A DNA stretch of 64,000 nucleotides from Utricularia gibba (GCA_002189035.1 CM007990.1:1054001-1118000); one strand, 5' to 3'; positions 13,361-24,917 are shown, counted from the first letter of the stretch. Translations and numbers: made by a program. The notes: generated from the sequence alone by a model not told the origin.

Positions 13361-15093
13361 TCATTTCGCCTTTGAAGGGCGAAGAAGCCCGTCTCGCAGG
13401 GCCATTTCATAGAGAGCAATGGCGATGAGAACCTTAGCATCTGGAGTCATCTGCCAAAGGCTTCTATAGGGAACAGCGTGCACACGTATCAGCTCACCAT
13501 GCTCGCGCAAACCTGTTTCTTTTCCCTGTAGCTGTTTGATTATCTCATTCTCAACCCGTCCTCTGTACAGGAACACACCAATGTCTTCATCACATCCGCC
13601 CTGATATTGCAAAACTTGGGTAATATTGTGCAGGAAAGTAACAATTTTCTCAATATGCTTGCAACTATATATACTTCAGTACTAAAACAGGAACGTACCG
13701 GAGAAGGATACACCCGGCATCCCGTCGACGAATCAAGGAAGGCAGTAAGGTTTTCCAAATCATCCATATGTATTTTCAATCCAGTCTCTTCCTCAACCTG
13801 GCAATAACCAGTGGCATAAAACTGAAGATGCAACTGCTTCTAATATTTTCGTTCATGGTGGAACAACTTCTGATAGGAAATTTATAGCAGTAGAGAAAAG
13901 GTCATTATGTCAAGAATGAAACCTCTCGAACAGCGGTGCCAACAATATCACCCTTGTCATCGTCCAACATTCCAGCTGGTAATTCCAGTACAAGCTTTCC
14001 AACAGGAACCCTGACCTTCCAGTTTCAAGTTCATAAGTTTAGGTGTTCTGGGAAAATCATAAACAGAAGAAGAAACAGGAGCAACCTGCTCTGTAAGGAC
14101 AGCATAAGTCTCACCATCATCGGTATCCAAAAGGATCAGCACTGCAACTGCTGGTCCTCTTGCGAAAACAATGCCGGGGACCTGTTGACACATCGCAGAT
14201 GAACTTAGAAAGTCTGATCTATCAGGCACATTCTCCAATAGGATTTCAAGCATCAGATCAAATTCTCAACCCCCAGTAAAATGGAAGTTCTAACTCTTAT
14301 CAGGATAAATAACTATCACCATAGCATCATTGGTGGGATTCGAATGCTGACTGTAAGATAGCTGTAGAAACAACGGAAAAAGGAAGCACCTTACTCCCTC
14401 CTTCATTATCAATAACATCTGCTTCGAACTTCAAAAATCCAACACGAGTACCGAACATGTCTACACCCTGTAACAAAAACCGTTGAGATAATCTCACAAT
14501 AGCAAACAGCCTCATATTCCCAGATGTGATAAAATTAGCTCATTCCAATAACAAAAAAGTAAACTGTACTTCAAAAATCTTTTCACTGACAGACACATTA
14601 CACAGCCCGCATTCATTGCTTATTGATTAGACAAAAACCTGAATGATAACTTGTCTAACAGACATGGATCCATTTGCCAGTAATCCCGTATCCGTCTGAA
14701 TATTTTTCAACCATTGCTTGAACAAAGAGCACTCTATCGCATTCCTACGACAGAACCCAATAGTTAACATAACACATTAACACATTAACACCCACCAATC
14801 ATTCACTTCCACAGTAAATACCAGAAAAAGAAAATCTCTTGCCTGAAATCCGCCTCCGAAACACCGGCTCCAGCCACCACAGACACGGGTTGATCTACTT
14901 GCCCTGGCAAGGTGATTGTGTGACTAAACCCAGAGGTTGACATTTTGGCGGAGAAAAATCGAACACGCTGGAAAAGACTCGGGGAAGATGGCGAGCCAAA
15001 GCCGATGCCACGCTTCCAGAATTTGAAGAACTGAAACCGGCATGAGACTGGAATCGGTAGCAGCTCCCCAGGAACAACAAACAGTGATCTCAT
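13361..15093 (-). CDS. NUDT14: Nudix hydrolase 14, ADP-sugar diphosphatase, plastid type (7 exons)
   Basis: Hydrolyses ADP-sugars such as ADP-glucose, which is relevant to starch-precursor turnover in plastids. Exons, 5' to 3': 15093-14843, 14744-14639, 14467-14390, 14181-14086, 14015-13923, 13797-13699, 13600-13361. They sum to 963 nt (320 residues plus stop) with all phases consistent. The N-terminus is basic and Ser/Phe-rich, like a transit peptide; an internal Met (MSTSGFSHT) is an alternative start. Next come TITLPGQVDQPVSVV, GVDMFGTRVGFLKFEAD and VPGIVFARGPAVAVLILL. The Nudix box spans exons 5-6 (AGMLDDDKGDIVGTAVREV continuing EEETGL), with the metal-binding REVEEE intact. The protein ends LYEMALRDGLLRPSKAK. 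The first intron begins with GC rather than GT (see findings). The gene is convergent with the CCS fragment, about 100 bp away. Confidence 0.93.
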
Positions 15094-15945
15094 TTTCGAC
15101 GGTGAGAAACATAATACAATTTCTTAAAATTAAAAAAACATTTCTATATTTATATTTTGTTTTATAATTATATTTAATTGATATGTTTAAAATATATAAA
15201 TAATAAATTAATACTCATTTAATTAATAAATTCACGTAAATAATATTTTTTAAAAAATATAATAAAAAATATTATGAAATATTTAAATTAAAAATTAATT
15301 TAATTAGTTGTAATTACAATATACTCATTTTATCTTATTTTTAATGATATTATCTATTTCAAATATTCAATTTTCATAATTTTAAATTATTCATTTTAAG
15401 ATAAAAAACATCTTACAAAATTAGAAAAATTTTCTTTATATAAATTGTATATTTATCTCATCTATAACTAATATAAGATTCATTTAAAGTCTTTACATCC
15501 TAGGATTATTTCCTTTTGTTTCTCTTTGAAAACTTAAACTTACTCATTGGACAAATACTACATCGATTATGCATGAGATAGAAGTATATTTTATATAAAA
15601 AAAATTTTTAATTTGTATGAAATCTTTTTCTTAAAAATGAAAAATGTAAAATTATGAATATTGAATGTCAAAAATGAATAATATCATATAAATTGATGAT
15701 GAATAGTTACGGTAATCAAACTTAACATTTAATAGAAAAATATAAAAAAAATAGAATTATGATAAAATATTTATTCAAAAATCATACAATATTGCAATTA
15801 TTTGAAATATAACTTATTCTTGAAAATGTGTGGCCCAAATCCGTTTACCCGACTTGGCGATAAGCCTCCGGGCTCCGGCTCCGGCTCCGCATTCATCATC
15901 AGAAGCCTTGCGAGACAAAAGCCTTCCCTATCCATCTATCCATCC
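15094..15945. other. Divergent intergenic region between NUDT14 and LHCA6
   Basis: Very AT-rich (15115-15825) with no coding signal. It separates two divergently transcribed chloroplast-protein genes, so it should hold both promoters. A GATAAG word lies at about 15858 upstream of LHCA6; such I-box-like words are common in light-regulated promoters, but one short word is weak evidence. Confidence 0.4.
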
Positions 15946-16741
15946 ATGGCCGCCGCTGCTGCTGCCGCCGCCATTGTCGCTGCTGCACCAGTGCTTTCAA
16001 GCTTTCCGGCGCACACCAATACCAAATCCAAAACCCTAGTACCATTTCCCGGAAAACGGCGTGGCTTAAACGCTACCAAGGGTCCTTCCAGCGTCTGCAA
16101 GCCCCTTCCTCCGGATAGGCCTCTCTGGTTCCCGGGAAGCTCGCCTCCTCCGTGGCTCGACGGCAGCCTACCAGGGGATTTCGGGTTCGACCCACTCGGG
16201 CTAGGATCCGACCCCGATCTCCTAAAATGGTTCGCGCAAGCAGAACTGATTCACTCCAGATGGGCAATGCTCGCCGTGGCGGGGATCCTCATCCCTGAAT
16301 GGCTCCAGAAAATAGGATTCATCGCCGAGTTCTCCTGGTTCGACGCCGGCTCCAAGGACTACTTCGCAGACGCCACGACGTTGTTTTGGGTGCAATTGGT
16401 GCTGATGGGATGGGCGGAAGGGCGGAGGTGGGCGGATCTCGTGAAACCCGGGTGCGTCGACATCGAACCGACGCTCCCTCACAAGACGAAGCCGGTCCCC
16501 GATGTCGGGTACCCGGGAGGTCTCTGGTTCGACCCGATGATGTGGGGAGAGGCTCCCCGGAGCCGGTGATGGTGCTGAGGACGAAGGAGATAAAGAATGG
16601 GAGGCTGGCGATGCTGGCGTTCGTGGGGTTCTGCTTTCAGGCGGTGTACACCGGCGACGGACCCTAGAGAATCTCACGGCGCACGTTGCCGATCCCGGAC
16701 ACTGCAACATTTTCTCAGCCCTCGCATCACATTCACCATAG
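15946..16741 (+). CDS. LHCA6: Photosystem I chlorophyll a/b-binding protein LHCA6 (intronless; frame broken twice as read)
   Basis: Minor LHCI antenna protein; LHCA6 is known to help link photosystem I to the chloroplast NDH complex in thylakoids. From ATG at 15946 there is an Ala/Ser-rich transit region, then [35 protein letters not shown], the first pigment-binding helix [51 protein letters not shown], and the second repeat helix [38 protein letters not shown] favours LHCA6 over LHCA2. The frame breaks at about 16544-16552 and again at about 16662-16664; each needs one extra base in a G or C run. The conserved end ([14 protein letters not shown]) is present out of frame to a stop at 16739-16741. 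There is no intron, so a retrocopy is possible. I favour a real gene with consensus errors. Confidence 0.83.
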
Positions 16742-17917
16742 CTCAAGAGCTGCATTTTTCCCTATTTTAAATCAAAATAAAATAAAATACATTAAACTGA
16801 TTTTTAAATTAAATTTTACACTTTTAAAAATAAATTACTTACAATCTTACTTGGATTGGATACTTCCGCCCATCCATTCGAAATTCAAGGTTATTCATTA
16901 TCATTTTATACAATATTATTCATTTTAAATATTCGATGTTTATGGTATTATATTTTTTCTTTCAAAAAAAATTATCATATAAAATTAGAAAATATATCTT
17001 TACCTGTACTTCTATTTTGTCTATAATCTAAATAGAATTCAATTAAGTTACTTATATAGGTTATTAAAATATTCCTATTCATGTTTAATTTTTTAAATGA
17101 AAATTATTTAAATGTCTCATTTATGATATTAAGTATGGTTATTTGTAAAAAAATGTAATTAATATGTATTATGCAATATAAAATAATTTTTTAAATGATA
17201 TAGAATTAATATTTAGACCTTTATACATCTCTGATTGGGCTACGCGGGTCATTTACCAAAGGCCCATTATCAGTACAATGGGTTCAATTGAGGCCCATTT
17301 ATACTGTCGCTGCCTGGCTGGGCTGATGACCCTTTAGCGGCTGCGCAGCTCCGCGGCAGGTTGAATGCGTTTTCCTTGTGAAGGTAAACTTTTGTTGGTA
17401 AATTGTTGTTGGGCGGCAAGTTTTATGCCTGCTTTGCGTCGTTTGGTGCTGAGGAAGAAGCCGGACAAATACATTCAATCTGTTTGACGATTCGCCCTAA
17501 TGAAGTTTGGTTTGAAGTTTAATGGCATGCGGTGAGTTTTCTTGCTGTGCAACCTCAACTGCACCGCTTTTCTCTTCATGCTTCTAATTCGTTGAAATGA
17601 TGTTTGTTGATTTTAGGAGCTTTGTGCAGTTTTTCTTTCGCAGACGAAGTGTGCACCTGTTTTAGTTTACGGGCTAGTGTTTTTAGTTCTCAAGGGTAGA
17701 CGCTGGAGTACAGTGCACAATTATTTGAAAAGTTGAAACAATTGCCAGGCAACAGATAGAGGTGTTTCGAGCGAGTTTTTTTTGATCTAAAGTGATGGTG
17801 GAAACACTAAGTTGCTCTCCATGTCTGCTTGGTAGAATAATGTTATTTGAGGTCTATCTCCCGGAATAAAAAGTTCTGACTGGTGACTTGTTGTGATTAT
17901 TGATCGCTTGAATTTCC
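16742..17917 (+). other. Intergenic region and leader of the YqaJ-type gene
   Basis: An AT-rich stretch to about 17220, then a GC-richer promoter-like segment, then a T-rich leader that probably contains a 5' UTR intron (candidate donor near 17530, acceptor somewhere before 17900). No coding signal was recognised. Confidence 0.45.
17261..17297 (+). promoter_or_regulatory. Paired site II (GGCCCA) promoter elements
   Basis: Two GGCCCA words lie at 17261-17266 and 17292-17297, with a related TGGGC at 17236-17240. Clustered site II elements are typical of plant promoters for housekeeping, organelle-protein and cell-proliferation genes. They sit about 620 bp before the YqaJ-type ORF, consistent with a transcription start shortly downstream and a spliced leader. 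This is a motif-based inference. Confidence 0.45.
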
Positions 17918-18865
17918 ATGTTTGCATTGGAAAGGTTTGGTGATTCTTTTCTATTTCATGAAGCTTTGAAATTTCGTCAGCATGTCAATAAGTTTGAGAA
18001 AGACATCGTTTTTTTCTGCACCAGTAAAAGGAGTTATAGTACATCTCCAAGTTTAAGCTCTCTTGAATCCTTTTCTAGTGAACCATATACGAGTAGACTT
18101 CCGCATTGGTTTAAGAATTGGCAACATCTAAGAAGGGATAAACTAACTGCAAGCACTTTTGCATCTGCAGTTGGTTTCTGGCCTCGTGGAAGGACCAGAC
18201 TATGGCTAGAAAAGCTTGGAGCAATTGAACCATTCTCTGGTAACTTTGCTACAGATTATAGCAACATTAAGGAGGAAGAAGCTCTTGAAAGATATAAACT
18301 GTTAACTAGCAACACATTGTCATACCCTTCTTTTCAAGTGTATGGGGAAAAGAACCCTGAAGATAATTGGCTAGCAGCCTCTGCGGATGGAGTTGTAAAC
18401 AGCTATGTATATGAGTTGAGGACTTCCGGAGTTCCTGAAAAATACGAGTTATCCACTCGTGGCATTCTTGAAGTCAAGTGTCCAATCAGTCGCCAGATTG
18501 GCCCTTGGCGACGATTGCCTGTGCATTACATCCCACAAGCCCAGGGTTTGTTGGAAATACTTGATCGAGATTGGATGGACTTGTATGTTTGGACTGAACA
18601 TGGTAGTAGCCTGTTTAGGTTGCAGCGGGATCCAGAATATTGGAAGCTCTTGAAGACAGCCTTGTCCGATTTCTGGTGGAAGCATGTCCAACCTGCAAAA
18701 GCAATATGCAACAGCTCACTAATCACCAATCCACTTATTGAGTTAAGCTCACTGAGACCAGCACCCAAGCATGCTCTACATCGTTCTATCATATGTGAAA
18801 GCAAGCGCATTATTGACAACTCGAAATTGATTATCAGAGAAATTCATGGCAGGCTGGTATACTGA
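17918..18865 (+). CDS. YqaJ-like PD-(D/E)XK nuclease-fold protein, single coding exon
   Basis: A 315-residue protein of the plant family annotated as restriction-endonuclease-like/YqaJ viral-recombinase domain. The core begins at about residue 74 (DKLTASTFASAVGFWPRGR), then KEEEALERY at about 118-126. The nuclease signature is AASADGVV with Asp157 and GILEVKCP with Glu185 and Lys187, the usual D...ExK arrangement for metal-dependent phosphodiester cleavage. HYIPQAQGLLEIL follows, typical of YqaJ/lambda-exonuclease folds. The N-terminus carries few acidic residues before about 26 and a Ser/Tyr-rich stretch, so mitochondrial or plastid targeting is possible but unproven. Substrate and role in plants are not known to me. 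The stop is TGA at 18863. Confidence 0.85.
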   Translation: MFALERFGDSFLFHEALKFRQHVNKFEKDIVFFCTSKRSYSTSPSLSSLESFSSEPYTSRLPHWFKNWQHLRRDKLTASTFASAVGFWPRGRTRLWLEKLGAIEPFSGNFATDYSNIKEEEALERYKLLTSNTLSYPSFQVYGEKNPEDNWLAASADGVVNSYVYELRTSGVPEKYELSTRGILEVKCPISRQIGPWRRLPVHYIPQAQGLLEILDRDWMDLYVWTEHGSSLFRLQRDPEYWKLLKTALSDFWWKHVQPAKAICNSSLITNPLIELSSLRPAPKHALHRSIICESKRIIDNSKLIIREIHGRLVY

Positions 18866-19870
18866 TACTGGAGGATACTACCTCTTTATCCCTACTTTCA
18901 TGGAGGTTCACCCATTGACGGGTGAGCTGTTTATGGTTAAAATTACTCAGAGCAAGGCCAATGTCAGCTGCAACTCGTCATTCCGATGCTGCTGATTTCA
19001 GGTTAGAGAATTAACAGCTAATCTTCTCTCCGTTTTGAGCTTTGCTTTGCGCTTCCATATCTATGTGATGAACTTGAGAGTGTTCCTCAGAATGGCTCAA
19101 GGTGCGGGTTGTGTGTATCTCTGGATGTTACTGTAAACTGAAAAAAAAATAGCAATACTTTATGAATCTACAGAACGTGTGTTCTATTCTACAAAATTGT
19201 GGTCATCTTTACTCTTCTAAAGCGTTTGTGTGATACCCTTGCAGGATGACAAGATGAAGGAAACGAAACAGTAGCCAACGGATTGTCGGTGTGCATGATA
19301 AGCTATTCTTCTCGGGGGTCTAACAACCATCCCAAGGTTATGTCACTATAAGTTTCCAAGATCTGGTTTTGATTCACGACAGATATGGGGTGCTGATCGG
19401 ATTCTGAAAAAAGAGCAACCTAGTTGATCCTACTAGAACGTACCAATGAATTCGGAGTAACCCAGATGAAGATGAACTGAACACTGTAATACCATATGCG
19501 TGATGCATGGATGGCTGCCTATTGTCTCTGCATTCCCTTGTTCATGTATTATAGTTGGAACCCCGAATGGCGGAGATTTCTGCCAGCCCATCTGTCTTGC
19601 GTATTCTGTGGAACTCATTGTTTGGATTGTAAGAACGCGCAGTGACTAAACAATGATTGTACAGTACCCTTAGAGCAACCAAAAGAATTCATTGAAGAAC
19701 CAGAGCCAGGTTCAATTTCAACTGTCACAAACATTTCCATTGTTTGATTTTTATGTGGCACCATACAGACGGCGCCAAGCGTGGCAACACGACAAGACAA
19801 GCCGATGAGCAACAAGAACAGGTCAAAAAGCAAGAAAATACCAGGAGATCTATCTTCTAACAAACTTCAT
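18866..19870. other. Convergent 3' regions
   Basis: Lies between the stops of the YqaJ-type gene (+) and the IRKI-like gene (-). Composition is gene-like rather than AT-rich, so most of it is probably 3' UTR of one or both genes; an intron in the YqaJ-type 3' UTR is possible around 19000-19240. No conserved coding stretch was recognised in either strand. Confidence 0.4.
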
Positions 19871-21433
19871 TCAACTCAGATTCATTGATTCTATTTCTGT
19901 GGCAGGGATTTGATGTTCACATGGAGATGTAGTAGTTAAAGATTCACTACCACCGCCACCACTGTTGCTGCTGCTGCTGCAGACAGCGCTGTTGTAATAC
20001 CTACAAAGAACTTTGCACTTCACCACGTTGTCGTAGACGTAAAATCCAGGAGTGACCATGATCCTGACCATTGAAGGTACAAGCTTTTTAGCTCTGTCTC
20101 TCCCCATATCCTCCATGTATACAGGATCAAAGCCAGCTCCTTTGTCCACTCTGAAAATGGGTAAAGATGGGTGCACCGAATTGGCCAATAGATGAACGAG
20201 CCAAATCGATTTTGAAGCTCTAAAAAAGGCTTGCAAGAGTGGTTCAGGCCAAGCACGGCTCCACCCAAGCATTGCTACGATATCGTTCATTTTTCTGTCG
20301 CAGAATTTGCTGAACTCTTCGCTGAAGTTCTTCGTTCCTTTGCCCAGGACTTCTTCCCATGTCAATTCATGGAGACGGGTGAACATTGCGAAGCTCGCTT
20401 CGCAGTGATCGAGTGGATTGAGAACTGGGTTTGAGGAGTTCTTCTGAAAACCAGTCGTTTCGAAGTCTTCGTACAATGCTTTGTTCAATAAAGCTTCCAG
20501 GTAGAGGAGGGAGCCTCTGGGGTTCTTCGAAAATGAGATCTTGATGTCGTACGGCTGCAATAACAGTGATATTCTGTCATACACTTTGCCTCCAGCTTGT
20601 CTGAACTGCATAACCAGAGTTCTGCTGAGAATCCGAACTGATGATCTTGCTTCTGAAACCAGAATTAAGAAGTGTTGAATCACTTTCCGTGGATCCCCTA
20701 CTTTGATGTACGCATAATTGACACGCGGGGGAGGTTTATTCTGCTGATTCTGGGACTGGGTCTTGGCTTCGAGCCCAGATTTCAAGCTGTGGCAGTAGAT
20801 TTCGAGCTTGTTCAGCTTCTTCTCCAGCTCAGCCATGGAGTGCTTCAGCTTCGAAGCTTCAAGAATGGCTTCATCTCTTTTTCTTGATGCGTAGACAAGC
20901 TTGTTTGAGAGCTCTGCAACCACTATCTTCCAATGATCCTCTCTGGAAACAACGGACCCGCTGTCAGAAGACCTGGGGCTCTTCTTCATTGCCAGTGAAC
21001 CCAAAATTGACTTGAAAATTCCATTGGGGCTGGCTGATGAAAGGCGGTTATTCTCCAGAGGAACGACAGAGATCTTCTCACGGTTGCTGGGGCGGCATTT
21101 GTCGCACAACACTCCAACAGGATCGCTCCGTTTCTTCAAAGAAACTTCACTTGTGTTGTTCTCGGAGTGCAGAGGTGTTGGCTGATGTTGATAACCGCCT
21201 CCGGATTCTTCTGCTTTCTCCATGAAGACGCTCTGAGGGCTCCCCCTGAAACTGCTCTTCCCCTGTGAGAACTCCTCCTCTTCGTTCCCTTCTTCAATCT
21301 GCAACAACCAGTTCAAACCTTGTTACAGAAGCAGAAATCTCGATCTGGGTACCGGAGAAACCAGAGAAAAACATACTGTAGTGAAGTGGGAGAGCGAGCA
21401 TATCGAGGAGGAAGACAGAGTAGAAGCCGCCAT
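19871..21433 (-). CDS. IRKI: DUF641 protein, IRK-interacting/GIL1 type (2 exons)
   Basis: Resembles IRK-INTERACTING PROTEIN, a DUF641 relative of GRAVITROPIC IN THE LIGHT 1, proposed to act with the receptor kinase IRK at the plasma membrane. Exon 1 (21433-21377) encodes 19 residues starting MAASTLSSSSICS. A short intron follows and exon 2 (21298-19871) continues in phase at IEEGNEEEEF. Total is 494 residues. Around the middle is a coiled coil (MAELEKKLNKLEIYCHSL), then the DUF641 core (YIKVGDPRKVIQHFLILVSE, ARSSVRILSRTLVMQFRQ). The C-terminal half has the conserved LHELTWEEVLGKG, FCDRKMNDIVAMLGW and VRIMVTPGFYVYDNVVKCKV. An in-frame ATG at 21316 lies inside the intron. Convergent with the YqaJ-type gene. 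The orthologue assignment is likely but rests on recall of the family. Confidence 0.83.
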
Positions 21434-24400
21434 CGATTTCATCATCCAAAGCCTCTTCACTCCACGAGAAACGGCATGGGGTTTTCTTCTTCAGCTCAAA
21501 GATTCAAACTTTCAGACGCAGATGAAGGAAGGCGCTCCCCTCAGCTCAGCTCAGCTCACCCCACAGAGCCTCTGCTCTGCCACTATCACCTCCTCTTTGA
21601 ACTTTGCAGAGGTGAAGGCGACATTTAATGCTACGCCCATCCACCACACCACCACCCCCAAGTTGCAGGACATTAAATGCAAAGGGAATCTGAGGTATAC
21701 GCGCCGGTTCCTGATAGGTCTTCGGGTCCTCATTGGGGCTCCAACACCACTGATCTGTATCGAACTTGTGTTGTCTAATGCTGCAGTTAGGCTCCTCGGG
21801 CACACCTTGTATTCTAGTCTGCCCTTCCCTGCTGGAAAAAACACCGCATCCATACGTGCTTTTTGGATGCTGCATCCCAGATCCGGTAACAAGGACAACC
21901 ACTGGTAACTGGTAACTCCTCCTCTTCCCTTTGACTTCACCCTGTTTCTTCCCTCACCCTTTTTAACCTTTGATGCCTTGCAGTTATACTCCATCCAACC
22001 CAAATCAAGATCAGGGCATGCTAGCAACATGCATCAAACAAAGGTTCCACTCCTTGAAAGCCCGAGTCAGACACACTGACACGCGCAGGCTGCGCCCTGA
22101 GGCAGCCCAGCAACAACAGCAGCCTCCCCCCTGCAATTGACACCGTGACCATGTCACCAAAAAGAGGTAGTTCCCGTCAACTCACATTCATGAGCACAGT
22201 CCGGTGGAGGGGTTTCATGAGATACAAATATCAGTTAATGTGCACCAACATGCCACCGAAGTAAATACAAAAAAAAAAGGTATGTTTTGACCTATGCATG
22301 CATAATTAGTGGGTGTACGGATTTGCTCATGAATGATTGGATTTAGACATTAGGGGTATGTTGGATTATTTAAAAAATCCCACTTTCATAGTGTAACATG
22401 TATACATTATGCTTTTTTATTGGTTTGTTGGGTGAGAAGATTGATGATTAGTAGTTAATGAGTCATAAAAGGGGGTAGGGAATTAACAAGTGTAGCGTGG
22501 GAATGTGGATGAATGAGGGGCGATATTCTGTTCCCTCTCCGTATTCACTATTAAATGGGCTGTGGGTGCACCCATTCAATGGCGACCCCCCATCAAACTA
22601 CCCTCATTAACTCCACTCTCCTCTCCCAACACAACCCATCGCTATTTTAAACTGAAAATTACATCAAAAAAACTTTAATATTTTGGCAAAATTAAGTCAT
22701 ACTTTTTCATATAAATTGGATACTTGGATCCCATCAGTTAAATCAATCCCTATATATTCGTATATTAACATTATTAGTCCTTCCCAAATTTGATAGCATA
22801 CGAGTATGATAGAATAACGTAAAATATTAAATTTTTTATATGATCACTTGTGTACTAAACGTTCATAAAACATATGATGTTTTGGGTGAAAATTGGTATC
22901 CGGGATAAGGCCGATTTTCATGGATACAGTTGGATGTGTTGTGCCCGATTAAGGTTTTAGTGTTTTACTTGGTTAAGTTGACAGAATTGAAGATAGATAG
23001 AGATTTTTATATGGAAACCATCAAAGAACGAAAAAATCATAGAACTGTCGGAGTTCATTAGAAAATATCTTCACTAGACGTAGATGGGGGAAAAGGTACA
23101 AGATGGAGGGCTTAGAGTCGAACACTTTTCTCTTCACAATTTCTCCTACTTATAGATGAAGTCGATCTGATCGAATCCTAAATTTTATAAATGTCGGCTA
23201 TTTTCTATGTTTGTACTGTGATCCTACTTTTCAGATAACCGTCGCCTTCTCTATTGTAATTCGACCACTTTTCAGACTATGCAAAACGGCTATCGTTGAC
23301 AGATTCTAACAATTATCGGTCCATCATCCTGTACTATCCTATCAGAACACCTTTTTGACAGTTTTTTAGGGACCAATTAACTACATCTGATTTGTACTCT
23401 CATCATATGATAACTTCATGAAATATTTCTTTTTCATGCAATATCTTTCAAATAGTGATAATTCATATTGTTTATATTACATCATTTTCAATTGGTCGTG
23501 TTGGGCCATAAAAAACTTGTGATATAATTAGTTTCTAAAATTTTATATTTTAGATGTTTTTGATAGTTTTCCAATTAGTTGGGGATTAAATTTATCATAA
23601 CTTTGTATAATTGGAGGATCAATAATGACAATTATTTTAAATAATAAGGATTATTTTATGTCAACTTGATGAATATTAAAATAATAATGATTAACCTTTA
23701 AAAGGATAGTTTTTGAATAAATATAATATCAAATGTATTTTTCCTTTATTAGTTTAAAATTAATTTTAAATTAAACATTTATATCAATAAAGTAACCACC
23801 AAATTTGATCCAAAACTATATACTAAACATTTTAGTAGCATTTGATGTTTTTTGGTAAAGAATATAATTGAATGCTTTTAAATAATGTATTTATTTTATA
23901 TGAAATTAAAATATTTATATTTTGAAAAAAAGGGCGTGTACTTAGTTTCAATAAATGAATATGCGCCTTAATTATAACGGAAAAAATGGAGAGGAGAAGA
24001 ATATCAATTATGGTGGAGAGTGGCGAGGGAGAGGAGAAATCTGCCCGGAGGCATATCGTCCACAGGCTGAGGATCGCCTTATCTCTTTGGGCACCTTGAA
24101 AAATGAGTCCCTCCTCCAGGCTCGGCCCGGAACACCCGGTGTGTCACCGGCCCGCCACGCTCGAAATTGCTTCCGCCAGGGTGATTTCTTTTCTCATAGG
24201 ACGCTTTTACCCCTGCCCATCCAATGAAAAAGGTGCTTTTTTGGGGGGACGTGGAGGATGGTGTGAGCTACCAAGTACGTGGTACTTGGAAGCAACCGGA
24301 AAACTGAAAATGCATGTGTGTGTGTGTGTATGTGTATGTGTGTGCTCTCGCCTCGGACAATCCTGGTTTTCTGGAAGCTTCCTGTCTTCTGGCGGCTTTT

Positions 24401-24917
24401 ACCACGGAAGTCGGTCACGTTTCTTGAGGGGAAGTTCGTTGATGTCTCTGGGGTGTTGATGATTTGGTGCTGTTTCGTCTCCCGACAAGAACTTGTGAAC
24501 AGAAGATGATGACTGCTGGTGGCGTTCTTGGAGCCTGCAGGGGTGATGATGGGGGGAGGAAGAATGAAAGAAGTCTCCTTTTTGTAGGATGAGGGTAAAT
24601 ATGTCATTTGGTGAAACCTGGTTCGAGGATAAACTGGGCATGGGGTTGGAAATTGGAATTAGATCATCTGTGGTTGTGGTTGAGTGGGAGAGAGACGCGC
24701 CAGTGGAAGTGGACCGTGTGTCGTTCGTGTGTTCATCGCTTGGTTGCTGGAGAAGGCGAGTTGATTTTCGTTTTCACTGATTCTGCGTGGTGGTATTTGA
24801 TTTCATTGCGTAGTATTCTGCTCAGTCCGTTTTAGAGAAAGTGATCTATGTCGCGTTGATTTAGAGGTTTTCTTGCTGTAGGGTCATTGAAATTGGTGGC
24901 TGCTCAGCAACTGAACG
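21434..24917. other. Large intergenic region with BASS2 upstream sequence
   Basis: 21434-22030 is the IRKI promoter side and contains a short tandem AGCTC-type run at 21540-21558. From 22280 to 23940 the DNA is AT-rich, with one more complex block at about 22880-23400 that I do not recognise. 23950-24780 is GC-richer with several open frames on both strands, none with a known domain; they look like promoter or leader shadows. 24780-24917 resembles a BASS2 5' leader, with an acceptor-like CTGTAG just before 24884. Confidence 0.4.
24311..24344. repeat. TG-rich microsatellite
   Basis: About 34 bases of (TG)n interrupted by TATG units, in the region upstream of BASS2. Probably polymorphic between individuals. 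Confidence 0.85.

Noticed and set aside
16222-16755. 177-residue open frame on the minus strand
   Set aside because: It is the antisense shadow of GC-rich LHCA6 exon sequence; composition is Arg/Pro/Ser-rich and no domain is visible.
21381-21908. 175-residue open frame on the plus strand
   Set aside because: It overlaps IRKI exon 1 and its promoter on the other strand and shows no family resemblance.
22355-22640. Possible MITE with ends GGGGTATGTTGG and GGGTTGTGTTGG (opposite strand)
   Set aside because: The end match is poor and no target-site duplication was seen, so I do not call an element.
24194-24607. 137-residue minus-strand open frame over the TG repeat
   Set aside because: Its length comes from translating the microsatellite (HTHTHTH); no conserved segment.
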